From Phycisphaeraceae bacterium (GTDB lineage Bacteria > Planctomycetota > Phycisphaerae > Phycisphaerales > Phycisphaeraceae): a stretch of DNA of 57,934 nucleotides. The translations under genes were made by a program, and so were the position numbers. The number at the start of each line of letters is the position of its first letter. The first letter of the stretch is position 1. The stretch spans positions 1-57,934 of the forward strand of contig JADLFV010000027.1 of NCBI GenBank assembly GCA_020849625.1, given 5' to 3'. Shown in pieces: positions 25,081-34,718 of this stretch. The notes under the pieces were generated by a model. The model saw only the letters and a program-made list of their open reading frames with translations. It did no database searches and was not told the DNA's origin.

Positions 25081-26384
25081 GGTGTTGGCTCCTGTGGTTG
25101 AAGGCCAGAGAACTCCCCGTCGCCAATCTTGAACAGATCGCCCGTGCCGCCCGGTAGGCTGAGACTAAAACCACTGGCACCGGTTTCGTCTGTCTCCAGA
25201 GTGATGGGCTCGACTTGGCCGCTCTCGCGGCTCAGGCGATGGAGCGCCGTCACCGGTTCACCGAAGCGGATGCGGAATGTCGTAGCGCCGTCCTCCGCAC
25301 TCATATCAGCCCCGTGCTTGAGATTGACGAATATGAAGTATTGCCCGCCGGCATCATCCGTAAACCAGCCGATCAAGCCATCACATCCCGGCGTCTCGAT
25401 GATCATCGTCTGGTCCTGCCAGGGTGTCGTGCCCTCAGGGCATGCGGAATCCGCCGCGGGCACGTAGTGGACTGACGTGCTTGTGAGCATCCTGAGGCAG
25501 CGCCCCAAGTTCGCCACCTCGGGATTGAGCTTGGCTGTGGGTGCATAAAGCGGGCTGGGCGTCCCGTCCACTTCGAGGACTGCCCGCTCGAACTCACTCA
25601 CGGCCAGGTCGTACACGAAATACGCGATCCCCGTGTACCCGTAGGCCAGCATGGCGTAGGTCTGCATTCGCAGATCGCTCTCGCTTGGAAGCCGCCTGCG
25701 CCCACGATCCTCGTACGCCTGTACGAAGCCCCAGTATGGAATACACTTTTCGAGTGCGAGTTCTCTGACGTGCGCCATATTCCAGAAGAAATCCTCGGAT
25801 ATCTCACTGTGCTTGTCGAACGGGTAACGGTCGTACATCAGTACATCCGGATTCACCGTCTCGACAAACTGGCGCGTGTAATGCCTCGTCGGAGTATCGG
25901 GATTTGAGTTGGAATACACGAGCATGTCGGGGAACTCCTGGCGCAGCCAGTCGATAACCTCGGCAGTGACCCGCATTTCATCCCCCTTGTTGGGCTCATC
26001 GTTGATGATCCATCCGATGCCGCCAGGGTACATCTTCACAAATTGCCTGAACCTCTCCCGGTCTTTTTCACCGAACGGCTCCCTGTCGCGCACCGCGCCC
26101 GCGTAACGATGCATGTGCCAGGGTAATCCAGCTTCCGAGGCTGCACGCAAGACCTCTTCCTGCGACTCCCACACCAGCAGCGAACTGAATCCCGCATTAC
26201 GGTAAAGCTCGACGTCAAAGGGCCGCTCAACGAGAGACACACCCATGATGGTGAAGGGGTGGGACCGGACCCAATGCTGTCCGCGTCCCAAGTCAACTCC
26301 CTCCGTTTCGGCCACCACCGCCGATGGCCCCGCGGCGCACAGCGCTACCCACACAAGCAGACAGATGCCCAGTTCACGTCTCAT
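25077..26384 (-). CDS. Secreted TIM-barrel protein, tandem paralogue B
   Basis: Exported 435-aa protein, middle copy of the triplet. The signal peptide (MRRELGICLLVWVALCAA...) is nearly identical to copy C. Conserved features are FTIMGVSLVERPFDVELYRN, IGWIINDEPNKG and YWGFVQAYEDRG. Its last third is almost identical to copy C at DNA level, which suggests recent duplication or gene conversion, whereas the middle is more diverged. It overlaps both neighbours by four bases (ATGA), so the three are translated as a coupled set. Confidence 0.65.
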   Translation of the reverse strand: MRRELGICLLVWVALCAAGPSAVVAETEGVDLGRGQHWVRSHPFTIMGVSLVERPFDVELYRNAGFSSLLVWESQEEVLRAASEAGLPWHMHRYAGAVRDREPFGEKDRERFRQFVKMYPGGIGWIINDEPNKGDEMRVTAEVIDWLRQEFPDMLVYSNSNPDTPTRHYTRQFVETVNPDVLMYDRYPFDKHSEISEDFFWNMAHVRELALEKCIPYWGFVQAYEDRGRRRLPSESDLRMQTYAMLAYGYTGIAYFVYDLAVSEFERAVLEVDGTPSPLYAPTAKLNPEVANLGRCLRMLTSTSVHYVPAADSACPEGTTPWQDQTMIIETPGCDGLIGWFTDDAGGQYFIFVNLKHGADMSAEDGATTFRIRFGEPVTALHRLSRESGQVEPITLETDETGASGFSLSLPGGTGDLFKIGDGEFSGLQPQEPTP

Positions 26385-27673
26385 GGTGTTTGCTCCTGTG
26401 GTTGAAGACCTGCGAACTCTCCATCGCCGGTCTTGAACAGATCGCCGGTGCCGCCGGGCAGACTGAGCGTGAAGCCGGTGACGCCGGCTGCATCGGCCTC
26501 CAAAGCGACGGGTTCGACCTGGCCGCTCTCGCGGTCCAGTCGATACAACTCCGTCACCGGTTCGCCGAAGCGGATGCGGAACGTGGCCGCACCGTCCTCG
26601 GCGTTCATTTCGGCCGCATGCTTGAGATTGACGATCATGAAGTACTGCCCGCCGGCGTCATCGCTGAACCAGCCGATCAGGCCGTCACTGCCCGGTGTCT
26701 CGATGCTCATCGTCTCGTCCTGCCAGGGCATCGTGCCTTTGGGACATGCGGTGCCTTCGGCGGGCACGTAGCCCACCGAGGTGCTGGTGAGCATCCTGAG
26801 ACATCGTCCCAAGTTCGCCACTTCGGGGTTGAGTTTGGCTGTAGGCGCATAGAGCGGGCTGGGCGTCCCGTCCAGTTCAAGCACACCCCGCTGGAACTCC
26901 TCACCCAGGTCGTACATGAAATAGGCGATCCCCGTGAATCCGTAAGCCAGCATGGCATAGGTCTGCATTCGCAGATCGCTCTCACTCGGCAGCCGCTGCC
27001 CTCCCTCCCTCCTGTCCTCGTAGGCCTGCACGAACCCCCAATAGGGGACGTTCTGCGCCTGCGCGAGATCGCGGACATGAGCCATGTAAAAAAATAACTC
27101 GTCCCATGTCTCCCCCTGCTTTTTGAACGGGTATCGGTCATGCATCAGTACGTCCGGACGCATGGTCCGCGCGAAGTCATCAATATTCCCCCCCGCGTTT
27201 GAATACGCAAGCATGTCGGGAAACTCTTCGCGCAGCCAGTCGAGGACCTGCGACGTGACCTCCATCTCCGCCCTGTCACTGGGCTCATCGTTGATGAGCC
27301 ATCCAATGCCACCCGGGTAATCCTTCGCGAGTTGTCTAATCCTCTCCTTGTCCTTTTGACCAAACGGCTCCCTGCCCCGTATCCCCACATAGAGGTGCTC
27401 GTGCCAAGGCAGTCCTGCGTCCGAGGCGGCACGCAGGGTTCCTTCCCGGGGCTTCCACATCAGCAATGAACTGAATCCCGCATTGCGGTAGAGATCGATA
27501 TTGAATGGGCGCTCCTCGACGATGGACAGTCCCATGATGGTGAAGGGGTGAGACCGGACCCATTGCTGTCCGCGACCCAATTCAACGCCTTCCGTTTCAG
27601 CCGCCACCACCCACTGTGTCCAAGCGCAAAGCGATGCCCACACTAGAAAAGAAAGCCCCAGTCTGTGTTGCAT
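26381..27673 (-). CDS. Secreted TIM-barrel protein, tandem paralogue A; first gene of the operon
   Basis: Exported 430-aa protein and first gene of the ten-gene operon. AAGGAG lies eight bases before the ATG, the best ribosome site in the set. The signal peptide is MQHRLGLSFLVWASLCAWTQ..., less like B and C than they are to each other. Conserved core: IGWLINDEPSDRAEM and YWGFVQAYEDRREGG. A 10-bp hairpin sits in the leader just upstream of the ribosome site. The three copies may differ in linkage specificity, which would explain their retention. Confidence 0.65.
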   Translation of the reverse strand: MQHRLGLSFLVWASLCAWTQWVVAAETEGVELGRGQQWVRSHPFTIMGLSIVEERPFNIDLYRNAGFSSLLMWKPREGTLRAASDAGLPWHEHLYVGIRGREPFGQKDKERIRQLAKDYPGGIGWLINDEPSDRAEMEVTSQVLDWLREEFPDMLAYSNAGGNIDDFARTMRPDVLMHDRYPFKKQGETWDELFFYMAHVRDLAQAQNVPYWGFVQAYEDRREGGQRLPSESDLRMQTYAMLAYGFTGIAYFMYDLGEEFQRGVLELDGTPSPLYAPTAKLNPEVANLGRCLRMLTSTSVGYVPAEGTACPKGTMPWQDETMSIETPGSDGLIGWFSDDAGGQYFMIVNLKHAAEMNAEDGAATFRIRFGEPVTELYRLDRESGQVEPVALEADAAGVTGFTLSLPGGTGDLFKTGDGEFAGLQPQEQTP

Positions 27674-27695
27674 GTTGGATGCTCCTTATTCCTGC

Positions 27696-27720
27696 CTGAA
27701 GTTGGAAGAGCCAGCTTCAG
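27696..27720 (-). promoter_or_regulatory. Leader hairpin before the ten-gene operon
   Basis: CTGAAGTTGG (27696-27705) and CCAGCTTCAG (27711-27720) pair over 10 bp with one G-U and a 5-base loop. It lies 23 bases before the start codon of paralogue A and covers the stop codon of the relic gene upstream. There is no T-run on the correct side, so it is not a terminator; processing or translational control is possible. Confidence 0.4.
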
Positions 27721-28062
27721 CGAAAAAAAGTTACATGGCTGTCGGGGAACAAGGCCGACACGCCATTGCGTTCTGTCAGTGTGTTACCCAATGCAATCAT
27801 AGTAAACCGATTTTCATTCATTGTAATGTCGATCTGCGCGTTTTTCAAGTCAACGGCCTGGCCGGCCATGAGGCCCCATGAGTGAAATCCATGGCGAGAC
27901 TGCCCACTTCCGACACGTTGTCTGTGGCGGACGACGGGGCCAGTGTCCACATCTGCATTCCCGATGGGTCAGGCACGGAAGAAAACAGATGCCGCCAAAT
28001 GCTGAGGCGTTCACTTCCGAGATATGCCATTACCTCAAGACGTTCGAAAGCGGGCTGGGTAA
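27717..28062 (-). pseudogene. Probable frameshifted relic gene, about 115 codons
   Basis: Between the NagB-like stop and paralogue A two partial frames read like one protein. The upstream frame gives text such as RYVITQPAFERLEVMAYL and SERLSIWRHLFSS and ends near 27845. A second frame picks up at about 27865 with GQAVDLKNAQIDITMNENRF and ends GVSALFPDSHVTFFR at 27717. The join lies in a GGCCGGCCAGGCC tract. The tail resembles the DGHVxF ends of prepilin-like planctomycete proteins, but the family is uncertain. It may be a genuine frameshift, a sequencing error, or two chance ORFs. Confidence 0.35.
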
Positions 28063-28086
28063 TCACATATCTTGGTTTCTCATGGT

Positions 28087-29022
28087 TCAATGCATCTGTG
28101 TCTCGACCTTGCCGATGCCGCCGCGGTAGTAGCTGAAGGTCACGTCGTGGTGGTCGGCCAGCAGGCTCATGGGCACGCTGGTGTCCATGAGGCGCCTGCT
28201 GATCATCAGGGCGGTCAGGCGCAGGCCGAAAGGGTTGTCGTGGTGGCCTGGGTGCCAGATGCTGACGCGTTCGGCTTTCCACGTTTCCACCGGCCCCACC
28301 GTACAGGCCCGGGTGGGCACCTGCGGCACGTAACCACCCCCGGATGTGCGGGCGTTTTGTATCACCGTCACCGGGTGCAGATCGGTCACCCGCGTGGCCA
28401 GCTTGCGATACTCACTGACCGCGGGTGGCTCGTCTTTGAACCGGCCTGCACGCATCAAAGGGTCATTGAATGCCCAATGCTTGACTTCGCCCTGGCCGCC
28501 CTGCATGACCAGGCAGCGGATGGCGTCGTAGCTTTGTGAGTAGGCTTGCAGATCACCGGTGGGAAAGTGCAGATTGGAATCAGGCATGCGCAGTTCCGGG
28601 TGGATACGATCGAAGCACAGGTCGCGATCAGCCTTGGCGAAACTCAAGGGAAACTCGCCTGACACCGGTCTGCCATCGTCGCCTACCCATTCATCCATGC
28701 CCCAGAAGTGCGCTTCGTGCTTAGGGAGGTCCAGCCCCAGGCTGTTGACGATGGTGGCCACCAGGGGCAACTGCTCGGTGGGGCCGATGGGCCCGCAGAT
28801 CCCGGCTGGATTGTCCGGCGTACTTCGCTTCCAGGCCTCGATGTATTCCATGGCCTCGGCGCAATAAAACTCCTCGAGCGTATCGAAGAAGCGCACCGTG
28901 AATCCCGGCCGGGACAACTGCAGCAGATCCTTTGGTGTCAGTCTCGCGGCGTCCTCCAACACTTCCGGGGGCAGCGTGGTGTAGTCCCACCAGCCGGGCG
29001 CTACTTTGCTGATTGGCCGCAT
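28087..29022 (-). CDS. NagB/glucosamine-6-phosphate-isomerase-like protein
   Basis: Sugar-phosphate isomerase/deaminase fold, 311 aa. [19 protein letters not shown] (residues about 75-93) corresponds to the phosphate loop of Nag[13 protein letters not shown] (D110, E111) to the conserved FNxDEY, and [17 protein letters not shown] to GxGxxGHxxFNEP. A C-terminal [19 protein letters not shown] matches the T-x-G-v-x-t-l segment. Several catalytic positions are altered, so it may isomerise or deaminate an unusual amino sugar or act as a lactonase. The neighbouring PIG-L deacetylase suggests an N-acetylated substrate. A CTTCCGGGGG word lies at 28962. Confidence 0.75.
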   Translation of the reverse strand: MRPISKVAPGWWDYTTLPPEVLEDAARLTPKDLLQLSRPGFTVRFFDTLEEFYCAEAMEYIEAWKRSTPDNPAGICGPIGPTEQLPLVATIVNSLGLDLPKHEAHFWGMDEWVGDDGRPVSGEFPLSFAKADRDLCFDRIHPELRMPDSNLHFPTGDLQAYSQSYDAIRCLVMQGGQGEVKHWAFNDPLMRAGRFKDEPPAVSEYRKLATRVTDLHPVTVIQNARTSGGGYVPQVPTRACTVGPVETWKAERVSIWHPGHHDNPFGLRLTALMISRRLMDTSVPMSLLADHHDVTFSYYRGGIGKVETQMH

Positions 29023-29036
29023 GGGTGGATTTCCTT

Positions 29037-29795
29037 CTATGGAAGCAACTCTTTCAAAACATCGTGTTCAGGATAAGCGTGGCCGCGATGCTGTACGAAG
29101 GCCTCGGCGCAGGCAACCCCCAACGACCGGCCGCGGGTGGCCCCGTGGCGCTTCATGGATTCGATGTATTCATCCATGCCGTGGTGTCTGCGCAGCCAGT
29201 CCCGCTGCGAGGCGTGACAGGCCAGCATGGCAGCTTTGTCATCGATTACCGCGCTGACGTCGATGAGCGTGGTGGGTTCAATCAGCCTGCCGCTGTAAGG
29301 GTCCAGCCCTTCCAGGGGATCGACGTAATACAGCCATGGCACTTGTGAGCCATCAATCAACGGCAATGGCGAGGCGTTGGGAATCGGATAGCTGAACGTG
29401 GCCGAGCGGGCCAGCAGGTGCGTCTGCTCGTGGTCCAGCATGTAATCGAAGCGCGGGTGCGTGAAGACCAACGTGGGAGCAATTGCTCGAAACAGGTCGA
29501 TGGCTTGTCGATTCGACTGCTCGCAGAAAGACACGTTCACGTCGGGCAGACCGAGGCAGTGATAGGTGGCCCCCATGGATTGGGCCGCCTTCTGGCCTTC
29601 CTTAAAACGGATGGCAGCGATTTCATCCGGCCCCAGCGTAGCGGACCCGCAATCACCCCGGGCCGTAGTGGCGATGTGCACCTGCCAGCCCAACCGCGCC
29701 AGACGGATCAGCGTGCCCCCGCACAGGATCTCCGCATCATCCGGATGCGCCATGAACGCGAGGGCAATGAGGTGGGTGGGAGCGGTGGCGGCCAT
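29037..29795 (-). CDS. PIG-L family deacetylase
   Basis: Zinc-dependent N-deacetylase of the PIG-L/LmbE family, 252 aa. The start at 29795 is preferred over 29867: it has a GAAAG four bases upstream and puts the first beta-strand ([16 protein letters not shown]) near the N-terminus. The zinc motif is H-P-D-D (H17, D19, D20) with the third ligand in LDHEQTH near residue 122. It would remove an acetyl group from an amino sugar or related glycoside. It lies 14 bases from the NagB-like gene, so deacetylation followed by isomerisation or deamination is plausible. Confidence 0.88.
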   Translation of the reverse strand: MAATAPTHLIALAFMAHPDDAEILCGGTLIRLARLGWQVHIATTARGDCGSATLGPDEIAAIRFKEGQKAAQSMGATYHCLGLPDVNVSFCEQSNRQAIDLFRAIAPTLVFTHPRFDYMLDHEQTHLLARSATFSYPIPNASPLPLIDGSQVPWLYYVDPLEGLDPYSGRLIEPTTLIDVSAVIDDKAAMLACHASQRDWLRRHHGMDEYIESMKRHGATRGRSLGVACAEAFVQHRGHAYPEHDVLKELLP

Positions 29796-29881
29796 TATTC
29801 TTTCACTGACTGGGCAAACACAGGTTTGCAGTATGAAACAACCGGAATACAGTTTCCAAGGGATCAATTGAGGGTATGAGT

Positions 29882-31153
29882 CTAATCCAGCCCCTTGTTT
29901 AGTGCGTCCAAGTGTCGGCCGAAATGATCGGCCAGCACCTTATGATGCGTGTCGCTGTGTTCAGCAATTAATTGCTTCACTTCTCCACCAATTGCAGGTT
30001 CCGTCAATACCGACCCGAAGGTGCAATGCAGGATCTGGCGACCGGCTTGGGTGAAACCTTGCCCTTCGGGCACAGTGTCCCAGCACTCCAGATAAACACG
30101 TTCCAGCTTTTTGTCATCACGGATTGCTTCCGGCGGCGGAACGTTGTCCAGCGTGGCGTGCACGTGATAGGTGGCTCGATCGGTGTTGTAGCGACGGCGG
30201 CAGAAGTCGATGATGCGGCGGAACAAGCTGGCATCGTGATGCGCCACGACCCGCAAGGCCTCCAGGTAGCTGGTGCCGGCCGTCTTGACGTGGAAGCGCC
30301 CTCGTGTGGCGCGGGCAAACAAGCCATACATGGACAGCTTATCCGAGCCTGAATGAAGGCTGAGCTTGTAGGGTCCAAGCTGGGCAGCGATGGCGGCATG
30401 ATCGGCCAGTGACTTTCCCAGTACCTGAAGATCACCGATGAAATCGACCCCTTTCTCCCACTCACCGATGAAGCGCGGAGCAAGGGACACCAGCTTGACC
30501 CCGTGAGAGATGAGCTGGTCGGCAATGATGTAATGCTCAGCGAGTGTAGTGGGCTGGCGCGTCTCATCGACGCTGATTTCAATTTCATGTTCCTGGTGGC
30601 GTTTGGCCGTAGCTTGTTTGATGTGACCAGCCAAATTCAAGGCGTGAACAATGGCTCGGCCATACTTAACCGCAGCCCGCTTGACAGAAACTTCGTCAAA
30701 ACGGATGGACGGTCCGCCCTCAATCTGGATTGTCTTTCCGAGATAGCGATCGACCCAGGGTTGTGACTCGAATTTCGCGTCGATCTGGCTCAAGTTATAG
30801 CTGTCAGCGTTTTGATCCACGTGATCCGAGGGATCGATGGTGAAAAAGACGAACCCAGCCTCAGCGGTGCGCTCCACATCCTGCGGCGTCTTGAGATGGT
30901 CAGCATCAGCGCCCCATGTATCCGTAAAGCCCGCGTCCTGCAGAGCTGTTCGGGCTGCTTCCAGGACATTGGCAGGCGTACGCTGTGTGCGAGACATCTC
31001 CCGGATCGACTGCTGGGCGAAGATGCCGCGGATGGCTCCGCCGTGTTGTCGCAGCGCCTCCAGGTGGCCGGGCGTCGCCAGTCCAAGACGGTCGCCGAAG
31101 CCAAAGGACGAATAAACACCAAGCGGAACGGGAACGGTGCATGGATGGTTCAT
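29882..31153 (-). CDS. uxaE: Tagaturonate/fructuronate epimerase
   Basis: UxaE-type epimerase, 423 aa, which interconverts D-tagaturonate and D-fructuronate and so lets a cell feed galacturonate into the mannonate/KDG route. Recognisable features are SSFGFGDRLGLATPGHL at the start, the metal-binding barrel strands EIEISVDETRQP, KLSLHSGSDKLSMY and FHVKTAGTSYLEALR, and YHVHATL. It is the strongest clue to uronic acid use. The product, fructuronate, would be reduced to mannonate by one of the dehydrogenase-like genes and then dehydrated by a ManD-like enzyme; that chain is inference. Confidence 0.85.
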   Translation of the reverse strand: MNHPCTVPVPLGVYSSFGFGDRLGLATPGHLEALRQHGGAIRGIFAQQSIREMSRTQRTPANVLEAARTALQDAGFTDTWGADADHLKTPQDVERTAEAGFVFFTIDPSDHVDQNADSYNLSQIDAKFESQPWVDRYLGKTIQIEGGPSIRFDEVSVKRAAVKYGRAIVHALNLAGHIKQATAKRHQEHEIEISVDETRQPTTLAEHYIIADQLISHGVKLVSLAPRFIGEWEKGVDFIGDLQVLGKSLADHAAIAAQLGPYKLSLHSGSDKLSMYGLFARATRGRFHVKTAGTSYLEALRVVAHHDASLFRRIIDFCRRRYNTDRATYHVHATLDNVPPPEAIRDDKKLERVYLECWDTVPEGQGFTQAGRQILHCTFGSVLTEPAIGGEVKQLIAEHSDTHHKVLADHFGRHLDALNKGLD

Positions 31154-31357
31154 GGCTTATTTGTTTCAACCCGGGCCAGTCGGCCCCACCCTATTTCAAC
31201 TCGTGGTAAATCTCATTACGTACTGTTGACTCAACGACAGATCATGACGTGAACGCATCAGATGATATTGCACATGGCCAGCACATGCATCCGTCTGAAT
31301 GATGCTCTGCTTTCATATCTGTTTTCTGATTTGCTCGACACTGCTACTATTATAAGA

Positions 31358-32731
31358 TCATGCTGACGCGCGTACTCCTCCAACATCTTTCCCACGGTAT
31401 TCCTCCAAGTTGAGCAGTTGTCTGACATCAACTGGTTGCCCTGTTTCGATCGAACGATTAGCTGCGATCCCCAAAAGGATAGACGCGGCTCCATCGATAT
31501 GATCAGCCTGTCGACAATATCGATCCGCAGGCTGATTCGGCAGGAAGAGTTGTTCGAGGATAAGGCGGTCACCACCGCCATGTCCACCCGATGCCTCGGG
31601 GATTTTTAATTCCACGGGTTTGCCAAACATTGGATAGTAAACCGCGAAGTTGCCAATTCCAGGCACCTCCGGCCCTTCACTTCGCCGCTCATTCCCCAAC
31701 TGCTTGTCAGCCTCATCCACAATCACGTGCGAACCATGATACTCGAAAAGTTCTATCCGGCCTTTTGTGCCAGTGATACAGGCTCGCAAACCTTCCCAAG
31801 GCGAATAGGCCACAAGCGAGTAGCTTAGTTGCACACCATTATGATATCGGGCTATGACTGCCATGGTGTCTTCAATGGTGATGTTATCACCAAACACATT
31901 GCGATCACGAATATAGCCCGAATCGGCCTCCGCATCTAAATAGAGTCCCCTGAGTTCCTCCAGCCTCCTCAAATCAAATGCGAACGGATCTTTTCCGGCT
32001 CCTGGAGCATCCGTGTAACGGTCATACTCATAGTGCTCGCCGCGATTTGCCGCATTCGTCCTGCCGTAGAACTTCAAATCTCCCATCGCAAAGACTGTTT
32101 GGGGATAGGAGCCGACCCAGAAATTGACAAGATCAAAGTGATGTGTCGCCTTGTGAACAAGCAGGCCGCCCGATTTGTCTTTCTCTCGATGCCAGCGCCT
32201 GAAGTAGTCGGCCCCATGGCTTGTATTAAGCGTCCACATCAGGTCAACAGCCAGGGGCGTTCCGATGCGACCGCTCATCACCATATCCCGCACTAAAGTA
32301 ACGCTAGGCACATAACGGTAGTTGAATGTTACGGTGACCTTCCGACCTGTACGCGCAACGGCATCGAGCACGGCTTTTGCCTTCTGTTCATCAATCGTCA
32401 TGGGTTTTTCACAGATGACGTCACAACCCAGTTCAACCGAATGCACAATATAGTGATGGTGGGTGCTATCCATCGATGCGACAATCACAACGTCTGGCTG
32501 AGTCTCCGTGATCATGCGATCAAACTGTCCCGCCAGATAGGTTGGCACTACCGGGTGCGAGTACCCCTCGCGCATTCGCTGGTTCCAGTAGTTCATGCGC
32601 GCTTGGCTGATATCACAGAATCCCACCAGATCAGCGTGACGTACATATGTCTTGCTGGCAGCTTCTATGAACATTGCTGCGCGGCTGCCCGTCCCTACGA
32701 TCGCGTATCGTTTACGTCTCGACATTGTCAA
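31358..32731 (-). CDS. Gfo/Idh/MocA-family oxidoreductase, 457 aa
   Basis: NAD(P)-dependent sugar or sugar-acid dehydrogenase. The Rossmann loop is [12 protein letters not shown] at the N-terminus, the catalytic lysine is present in CEKPMTID, and [14 protein letters not shown] supplies the His/Asp of the second domain. At 457 aa it is longer than the usual 330-400 because of an extended C-terminal domain, a form common in planctomycetes and Bacteroidetes. It is separated from uxaE by about 200 bases and probably has its own promoter. Confidence 0.87.
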   Translation of the reverse strand: MTMSRRKRYAIVGTGSRAAMFIEAASKTYVRHADLVGFCDISQARMNYWNQRMREGYSHPVVPTYLAGQFDRMITETQPDVVIVASMDSTHHHYIVHSVELGCDVICEKPMTIDEQKAKAVLDAVARTGRKVTVTFNYRYVPSVTLVRDMVMSGRIGTPLAVDLMWTLNTSHGADYFRRWHREKDKSGGLLVHKATHHFDLVNFWVGSYPQTVFAMGDLKFYGRTNAANRGEHYEYDRYTDAPGAGKDPFAFDLRRLEELRGLYLDAEADSGYIRDRNVFGDNITIEDTMAVIARYHNGVQLSYSLVAYSPWEGLRACITGTKGRIELFEYHGSHVIVDEADKQLGNERRSEGPEVPGIGNFAVYYPMFGKPVELKIPEASGGHGGGDRLILEQLFLPNQPADRYCRQADHIDGAASILLGIAANRSIETGQPVDVRQLLNLEEYRGKDVGGVRASA

Positions 32732-33250
32732 ACACCCCTATGGCGCATGTCGCCCGTGCAAGGAAATGACGCGCTTTGACCGAGTTGCGTTGAGACTTGT
32801 CTGTGTCTGAGCCGGCACATCTTCAGCCTTTCCAAATGTCCCACGAACTATCAAATGCCGTGCGCCACAGCCTGTAGTCTATCAGGAATCATGGCGCACC
32901 CGCCACTTTGGCGCAATGTAAAGCGAATGGCGATGGCCATCCCGACACCCCCGTGGGAGATGACCGTAAACAAGCGGATCCGTGCAAATATTGATTGATG
33001 ACAACGGCGCCCTCACCGTTCTCCATCTCTCCCGCAGGGACGGTGGCGAGTATTGTCTTGTGCAAACCGGCTGGCTGCTGCTGCATGACGCGCTGGATGC
33101 GAACTCAATCACTCGTTCTGATCCAGGCTTCGCGCATGAGGATCGACCATGCTGTGGCCGCCGGTTTTGGTCAGATCTGAATGGTTCATTGCGTAAGGTC
33201 ATTGTCTTATCTTGTCAACAACTCTGAGTCCTTTACCGATGCTTCTGTTT
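32732..33250. other. Gene-poor interval, 519 bases
   Basis: No convincing gene. A plus-strand frame at 32982-33227 (GTG start, 81 codons) gives a fairly protein-like translation beginning QILIDDNGALTVLHLSRRDG, preceded by a 36-codon ATG frame at 32891; together they could be the remains of a decayed gene. The ORF at 32882-33202 on the minus strand is rich in Arg/Pro/Ser and looks spurious. Nothing else stands out. Confidence 0.4.
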
Positions 33251-34348
33251 TCATCGGTCTAACACCTGTCCTGGGAACGTTACGGATCCAACAGAACGGT
33301 CTCCAGCAATAAGACGACGTAATAGCCCTGAGATCGCATCAATTCTGGTTTGGCCCACGGGAACCACCGGCGTAATCATTGGATGCATGCGATGCATCTC
33401 ACTGATTACGACGAGCTTTCTCGGTCCCGCTGTTAACAGTGGAAGCTTTTCCGGCAGTACCCTGCCGAGATGATTGCGCAGAATTAATGCATCAATCTGT
33501 GGTTGTCGATCGATCAACAAACCGACCGCTTCATCCACTTCATCGTCGCATGGAGCGGCCGTTTCTATGGCAACCAAACGACTTCCGAGTTCCTCTAACA
33601 CCGTGTTCACCATGACATTGTCTCCACGACGCCACTCACTTCGCATGAGGATTGCTACGTGTTGACAACCGCGCATGATGAGATATCTACTAATGCATTG
33701 CCCAATTTGTTGCTGGTCATAGCCTATTGACGGCAAGGTCACTCCCACCTCTGGCGTCCCGAGGATGCATGCCGGCCAACCGCGGCGCTGTGCGATGATG
33801 CAAGCCGATCGTGGCATCCATCGAAATATGAATGCCCGAGCGCCCGCTTCAACTCGGCGCTCCATCCACCGTTCGATCTGTCGTGGCGTTTGGACCTGCC
33901 TGGGCAACAGACTAATGCGCAGGGCCAACTCGTACTTATCGCAACCGTAAGCACCTGCATGACTTCCATGAGCGCAGCTGAGAATTTCATCGCTGAGAAA
34001 TTCGGGACCCGCGCGGTCAAGAATGTCTTCTGGCATCATGCAATCAACGCTGTGCAACGTGGACTTCTCAGCAGTTGATTCGGCAGCGACCGGTGTTTGC
34101 TTGACGTACGTCCCTGAGCCCTGCCGACGCTCGACTAATCCTTTTTCAACCAGCCGGTCAAGACACCGTACCGCCGTGGATGCGGAAATACCGTACTTGC
34201 CTGAAATCTCGTTGATGGTGAAGAACTGCTGACCAGGGGTAAACCCTCCGTCCCGCAACTGCTCCAGCAACGCGTAATACACGCGCTGACTCTTGCGACC
34301 GGTCGGAAGGGCAAGATGCGCCCTGGCTATTGATGATCGGGACATCAT
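33251..34348 (-). CDS. GntR-family regulator with LacI-type sensor domain
   Basis: Transcription factor of 365 aa. Residues about 20-85 are a GntR winged helix (VYYALLEQLRDGGFTPGQQF, ISGKYGISASTAVRCLDRLV, RQGSGTYV). Residues about 130-360 are a periplasmic-binding-protein-like sensor as in LacI (SIGYDQQQIGQCISRYLIMRG, DALILRNHLG, VPVGQTRIDAISGLLRRLI). It is the only regulator in the island and stands at the switch from minus- to plus-strand genes, so it probably senses a sugar derivative and controls both arms. Candidate dyad at 34355-34366. Confidence 0.87.
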   Translation of the reverse strand: MMSRSSIARAHLALPTGRKSQRVYYALLEQLRDGGFTPGQQFFTINEISGKYGISASTAVRCLDRLVEKGLVERRQGSGTYVKQTPVAAESTAEKSTLHSVDCMMPEDILDRAGPEFLSDEILSCAHGSHAGAYGCDKYELALRISLLPRQVQTPRQIERWMERRVEAGARAFIFRWMPRSACIIAQRRGWPACILGTPEVGVTLPSIGYDQQQIGQCISRYLIMRGCQHVAILMRSEWRRGDNVMVNTVLEELGSRLVAIETAAPCDDEVDEAVGLLIDRQPQIDALILRNHLGRVLPEKLPLLTAGPRKLVVISEMHRMHPMITPVVPVGQTRIDAISGLLRRLIAGDRSVGSVTFPGQVLDR

Positions 34349-34718
34349 CGCTTAATTGTAATCAATAATATGTCAAAGACAACCCATGTCCACTTGAAAA
34401 TAATATAAGTTTTGATAGACTTGTGGCCATGGGCTCTCGGTTTACTGAAAAACTATTGCAAAAGCCATGGTTTGGGCGGGATAACTTGGCGCTGGGAGGG
34501 AGGTTGCCACCGGGCCAAAGGCAACATGGGTAAGGGCGCGATGGGCGTCCAGTGATGCACGCTTGTTGGACCCAACCCATAATCTTGGCTGCGTCAGCCG
34601 TGATTCGATTCCAAGCGGGTATCGATAATCAGATTGGTCTCGTGTTTTCATCAGGTCAGGTTGACGTCGCGGGCAACGGAGTTGTAACACTCGGCTTACG
34701 TGAAAGATCGATGCGAAT
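34349..34718. promoter_or_regulatory. Divergent control region of the island
   Basis: 370 bases between the regulator and the plus-strand arm. Just upstream of the regulator start lies ATTGTAATCAAT (34355-34366), a 4-4-4 dyad, in an AT-rich stretch that also contains TTGACA-like and TATAAT-like words on both strands. This is the most likely place for an operator. A 70-codon plus-strand frame at 34552 looks spurious. Confidence 0.4.

Noticed and set aside
32882..33202. A 106-codon minus-strand gene between the Gfo/Idh and GntR genes
   Set aside because: No ribosome site, Arg/Ser/Pro-rich translation, no recognisable domain.
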